Assembly: GCA_013152045.1 (NCBI GenBank)
Contig: JAADGZ010000276.1
Coordinates: forward strand, 1 to 7,107
Length of the DNA: 7,107 nucleotides
Direction of reading: 5' to 3'
Source: Gammaproteobacteria bacterium
Lineage (GTDB): Bacteria > Pseudomonadota > Gammaproteobacteria > UBA6429 > Thiohalophilaceae
Shown: piece by piece, positions 6,348 through 7,107 of the stretch
Position numbering within the stretch: position 1 is the stretch's first letter
How the letters are laid out: each line of letters opens with the position of its first letter
The notes under the pieces: generated by a model
Databases searched by the model: none
Seen by the model: only the letters and a program-made list of their open reading frames with translations
What the model was told of the DNA's origin: nothing
Position numbers and translations under genes: made by a program

Positions 6348-7107
6348 ATGCGAGATCGGTTCTTCCGCCATTATTTTCAACGCAGTCGCTTTTTTCGCGG
6401 CGATACGCCCGTTTCTGGAGCCATCTCCCTGGGACGTCGCAATATCTATATTTTACCCACCCGCGACGGCCTGTTTTTTGCCTTCGTCCTGATCCTGATG
6501 CTCATCGGTTCGATCAATTACAACAACAGCCTGGGCTATTTGCTCTGTTTTCTGCTTGCCAGTCTGGCCGTGGTCAGCATCCTGCATACGTATAAAAATC
6601 TTTACCAGCTCGAATTTAGCCTGGGCAAAATCAAGCCGGTGTTCTGTGGACAGGTACTGCACATCCCGCTGCTGATCAACAATCTCAATGGCTCCCCGCG
6701 GGCAGCCCTGCACGTCAAGCTAGGTCGCAATGAAACCCCGACCGTGCAGGATATTGACGCGCAGACATCGTCTACTATCATGCTCAAATATAAAACCCGG
6801 CATCGCGGCAGGCTAAAACTCGCAAGCCTGCATATCAGCGGCCGCTTTCCTCTAGGCCTGTTCCAGGCCTGGTCCATTCTAAATTTTTCCCATCGCGTTT
6901 TGATTTATCCCCAGCCCAGCCAGCATGACCGGCCAGCACCCGAACATACGCAGGCAAGTCGTAACCAAGGCGAGCAGGGGGCAGGCGATGATGACTTCAG
7001 CGGACTGCGCAATTATCAGCCCGGCGATTCCCTGCGTCATATCCATTGGAAGGCATTGGCTAAAAAACAAGGATTGCTGAGCAAACAGTTTGGCGCTGAT
7101 GAGCCGC
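6348..7107 (+). CDS. DUF58 membrane protein, 3' end outside window
   Basis: Partial gene: 253 codons are visible with no stop before the right edge. The protein begins MRDRFFRHYFQRSRFF, a basic N-terminus, followed by two closely spaced membrane helices (about 41-56 and 60-80), then an extracytoplasmic or cytoplasmic beta-rich region with SGRFPLGLF at 164-172. The DUF58 signature DDFSGLRNYQPGDSLRHIHW spans 215-234, ending in the characteristic HWKALAK. The missing part should complete the DUF58 domain. It follows moxR after 22 bases and is presumably co-transcribed; DUF58 proteins are typical MoxR partners of unknown biochemical role. No strong ribosome binding site precedes the ATG; a GTG at 6309 overlapping the end of moxR is an alternative start but adds poorly typical sequence. 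Confidence 0.9.
   Translation, partial: MRDRFFRHYFQRSRFFRGDTPVSGAISLGRRNIYILPTRDGLFFAFVLILMLIGSINYNNSLGYLLCFLLASLAVVSILHTYKNLYQLEFSLGKIKPVFCGQVLHIPLLINNLNGSPRAALHVKLGRNETPTVQDIDAQTSSTIMLKYKTRHRGRLKLASLHISGRFPLGLFQAWSILNFSHRVLIYPQPSQHDRPAPEHTQASRNQGEQGAGDDDFSGLRNYQPGDSLRHIHWKALAKKQGLLSKQFGADEP

Noticed and set aside
6453..7070. Minus-strand open frames opposite the DUF58 gene
   Set aside because: The plus strand is open throughout and encodes the DUF58 signature; the minus frames overlap one another and have no recognisable content.

Overview
The window looks like ordinary chromosome from a gammaproteobacterium. The type I glutamine synthetase has the same active-site and adenylylation residue numbering as the enteric enzyme, the codon use is balanced (roughly 50% GC by eye), and a MoxR-DUF58 pair and a lipoprotein aminopeptidase typical of this class are present. 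The TusA and PP-loop sulfur-transfer genes and a REP-like repeat arm at the left edge would suit a sulfur-oxidising or related environmental lineage, but that is only an inference. I see no insertion sequence, tRNA, rRNA, CRISPR array or phage gene.

Left part (1-1771): glnA lies on the minus strand. Its 303-base upstream region holds what looks like a nitrogen-control promoter: a degenerate sigma-54 box and two or three NtrC-like sites at enteric-like distances. Immediately left of glnA, bases 1-20 look like one arm of a dispersed palindromic repeat cut off by the window edge.

Middle part (1772-5293, minus strand): four genes read in one direction and are probably co-transcribed. In order they are a membrane-anchored predicted zinc aminopeptidase lipoprotein, a PP-loop ATPase resembling tRNA-thiolation enzymes, a TusA sulfur carrier, and a CDF-family metal efflux transporter. 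The last three overlap by 8 and 4 bases, so they are probably translationally coupled. The PP-loop/TusA pair suggests an ATP-dependent sulfur transfer in which TusA supplies the sulfur. Why a metal exporter shares the operon is not obvious.

Right part (5294-7107, plus strand): a compact divergent promoter region separates the lipoprotein gene from a MoxR-family AAA+ ATPase gene. A DUF58 membrane protein gene follows and runs off the right edge. MoxR-DUF58 pairs are commonly followed by a transglutaminase-like membrane protein (TgpA type), expected just outside the window.

Most of the window is recognisable housekeeping or conserved accessory content. The points most worth a second look are the glnA control region, the PP-loop/TusA/CDF gene set, and the C-terminal extension on the CDF transporter.
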